5,674 bases of DNA. It comes from Tannerella sp. Its GTDB lineage: Bacteria > Bacteroidota > Bacteroidia > Bacteroidales > Tannerellaceae. Both the position numbers and the translations under genes were made by a program. Of this stretch, positions 4,645 to 5,674 are shown piece by piece (position 1 is the stretch's first letter; each line of letters opens with the position of its first letter). A model generated the notes under the pieces. That model was not told the origin of the DNA. It did no database searches and worked only from the letters and a program-made list of their open reading frames with translations. The DNA is taken from contig JAITNE010000106.1 of NCBI GenBank assembly GCA_031290635.1, forward strand, positions 1 through 5,674, read 5' to 3'.

Positions 4645-5674
4645 ATGATTCAGTTTTTTCAAAGAACGGACAAGTCGGTTTTAGCCGCAGAGACTGCGCT
4701 CAAACTTGGCGCTAAGGATATAGAGAGACTTATCTGGCTGTTCAGTGGAGCGAAACTTCTTGATAGACAGACAGTGAAAGGCTGGTTTATTGGGCCTCGC
4801 CGCGAGATGATTACACCGTGGAGTACGAATGCCGTCGAAATAACCCAGAACATGGGCGTTATGGGCATCTCGCGTATAGAAGAATACTTTGCGGCAGCTT
4901 CTGAAGATGCACCTCATGACCAGATGCTTCAACGCGTCTATAATGGTCTTGATCAGACGATTTTTATTATCAACATGAGCCCCGACCCTGTAGTCCATAT
5001 AACAGATATCGCCGCTTATAGCCGACAGGAAGGTCTGGCCTTGAGCGACGAAGAGGTTGCGTACCTCAACGAAGTGAGTAAGAAACTGAGTCGTAAACTG
5101 ACTGATAGCGAAGTGTTTGGCTTCTCGCAAGTCAACTCCGAACATTGCCGCCATAAGATATTCAGCGGACAGTTCATTATCGACGACAAAGAGATGAAAG
5201 AATCGCTGTTTGAGATGATAAAGAAGACCTCTATCAAGAACCCTAATCGGCTTATTTCGGCATACAAGGACAATGTAGCATTCAACTCAGGCCCTGAAAT
5301 CGAACAGTTCGCACCGCTATCGGGCGACAGACCGGACTATTACGCTACTAAGAAAATACATACCGTCCTCTCGCTCAAAGCCGAAACGCATAATTTCCCT
5401 ACTACCGTCGAGCCTTTCAACGGCGCTTCGACCGGCACTGGAGGCGAGATACGCGACCGTCTTGGCGGAGGCACAGCCTCATTGCCCATCGCAGGCACAG
5501 CCGTCTATATGACCTCTTATCCCCGATTGGAAAAAGGTCGCGAGTGGGAAGAAATCCTCGAACCCCGCAAATGGCTCTATCAGACTCCTGAACAGATACT
5601 TATCAAGGCCTCTAACGGCGCATCCGACTTCGGCAACAAGTTCGGACAACCTCTTATCTGCGGCTCGCTGCTCA
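4645..5674 (+). CDS. purL: Phosphoribosylformylglycinamidine synthase (FGAM synthase), N-terminal part
   Basis: This cytosolic enzyme of de novo purine synthesis converts formylglycinamide ribonucleotide, ATP and glutamine to formylglycinamidine ribonucleotide. The reading frame from ATG 4645 is open for 343 codons and runs off the right edge. The full large, single-chain form is usually about 1,200-1,300 residues, with an N-terminal PurS-like domain, two AIR-synthase-like halves and a C-terminal glutaminase. Visible landmarks are GPRREMITPWSTNAVEI (50-66) in the N-terminal domain, QVNSEHCRHK (162-171) in the linker, and AETHNFPTTVEPFNGAS (246-262) followed by GTGGEIRD (264-271), the glycine-rich nucleotide-binding region. 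The glutaminase lies outside the window. The start is supported by full alignment of the N-terminus with the family and by the promoter 40-70 bases upstream. It is transcribed divergently from the exporter operon. Confidence 0.97.
   Translation, partial: MIQFFQRTDKSVLAAETALKLGAKDIERLIWLFSGAKLLDRQTVKGWFIGPRREMITPWSTNAVEITQNMGVMGISRIEEYFAAASEDAPHDQMLQRVYNGLDQTIFIINMSPDPVVHITDIAAYSRQEGLALSDEEVAYLNEVSKKLSRKLTDSEVFGFSQVNSEHCRHKIFSGQFIIDDKEMKESLFEMIKKTSIKNPNRLISAYKDNVAFNSGPEIEQFAPLSGDRPDYYATKKIHTVLSLKAETHNFPTTVEPFNGASTGTGGEIRDRLGGGTASLPIAGTAVYMTSYPRLEKGREWEEILEPRKWLYQTPEQILIKASNGASDFGNKFGQPLICGSLL

Noticed and set aside
4409..4648. Open + strand frame of 79 codons before purL
   Set aside because: It begins only at a TTG, runs through both purL promoters and overlaps the purL start. 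The translation has no family features.
4659..5285. Three - strand open frames (4659-4868, 4681-5154, 5016-5285)
   Set aside because: All are antisense to the conserved purL coding sequence and overlap one another.
1..5674. CRISPR array, tRNA or rRNA gene
   Set aside because: I saw no regularly spaced repeats and no tRNA or rRNA sequence features in the window on reading through it.

Overview
The window looks like a chromosomal segment from a member of Bacteroidota, most likely order Bacteroidales. Three things point there: promoter-like TAnnTTTG elements of the Bacteroides type, lipoprotein signal peptides, and gene families typical of the group (an EEP-family lipoprotein, a thioredoxin-fold lipoprotein of the DUF5106/TlpA type, and a large single-chain PurL). 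I cannot name the genus.

Layout. On the + strand, 112-951 encodes a complete endonuclease/exonuclease/phosphatase-family lipoprotein, preceded by a hairpin and T tract (46-80). It is followed by an ATG-less open stretch, 952-1155, that looks like the 3' remnant of an unrecognised gene. On the - strand, read right to left from about 4393, come a LysE-family exporter (3758-4393), a thioredoxin-like lipoprotein (2817-3755), a DUF1016/YhcG-type PD-(D/E)XK nuclease gene broken by one in-frame TGA (1553-2695), a frameshifted tail copy of the thioredoxin-like gene (1395-1552) and an intact DUF2442 gene (1152-1394). On the + strand from 4645 to the right edge lies the first 343 codons of purL, which runs off the window.

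The main structural point is that the AT-rich nuclease gene sits between two direct repeats, 1367-1534 and 2789-2940. These match at 139 of 152 aligned bases, apart from one 1-base and one 15-base indel. Each repeat carries the end of the thioredoxin-like gene joined to the start of a DUF2442 gene. The simplest reading is that an ancestral thioredoxin-like/DUF2442 gene pair was opened by a nuclease-bearing segment that brought its own diverged copy of the junction. The right copy keeps the full thioredoxin-like gene but only the first codons of DUF2442. The left copy keeps the full DUF2442 gene but only a broken thioredoxin-like tail.

The exporter and thioredoxin-like genes are separated by 2 bases and are probably one transcript. 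The 251-base region between them and purL holds two good Bacteroides-type promoters facing purL and a long inverted repeat around the nearer one. I found no CRISPR array, tRNA, rRNA, transposase or convincing new multi-gene system. The nuclease locus is a mosaic accessory insertion of a known family.
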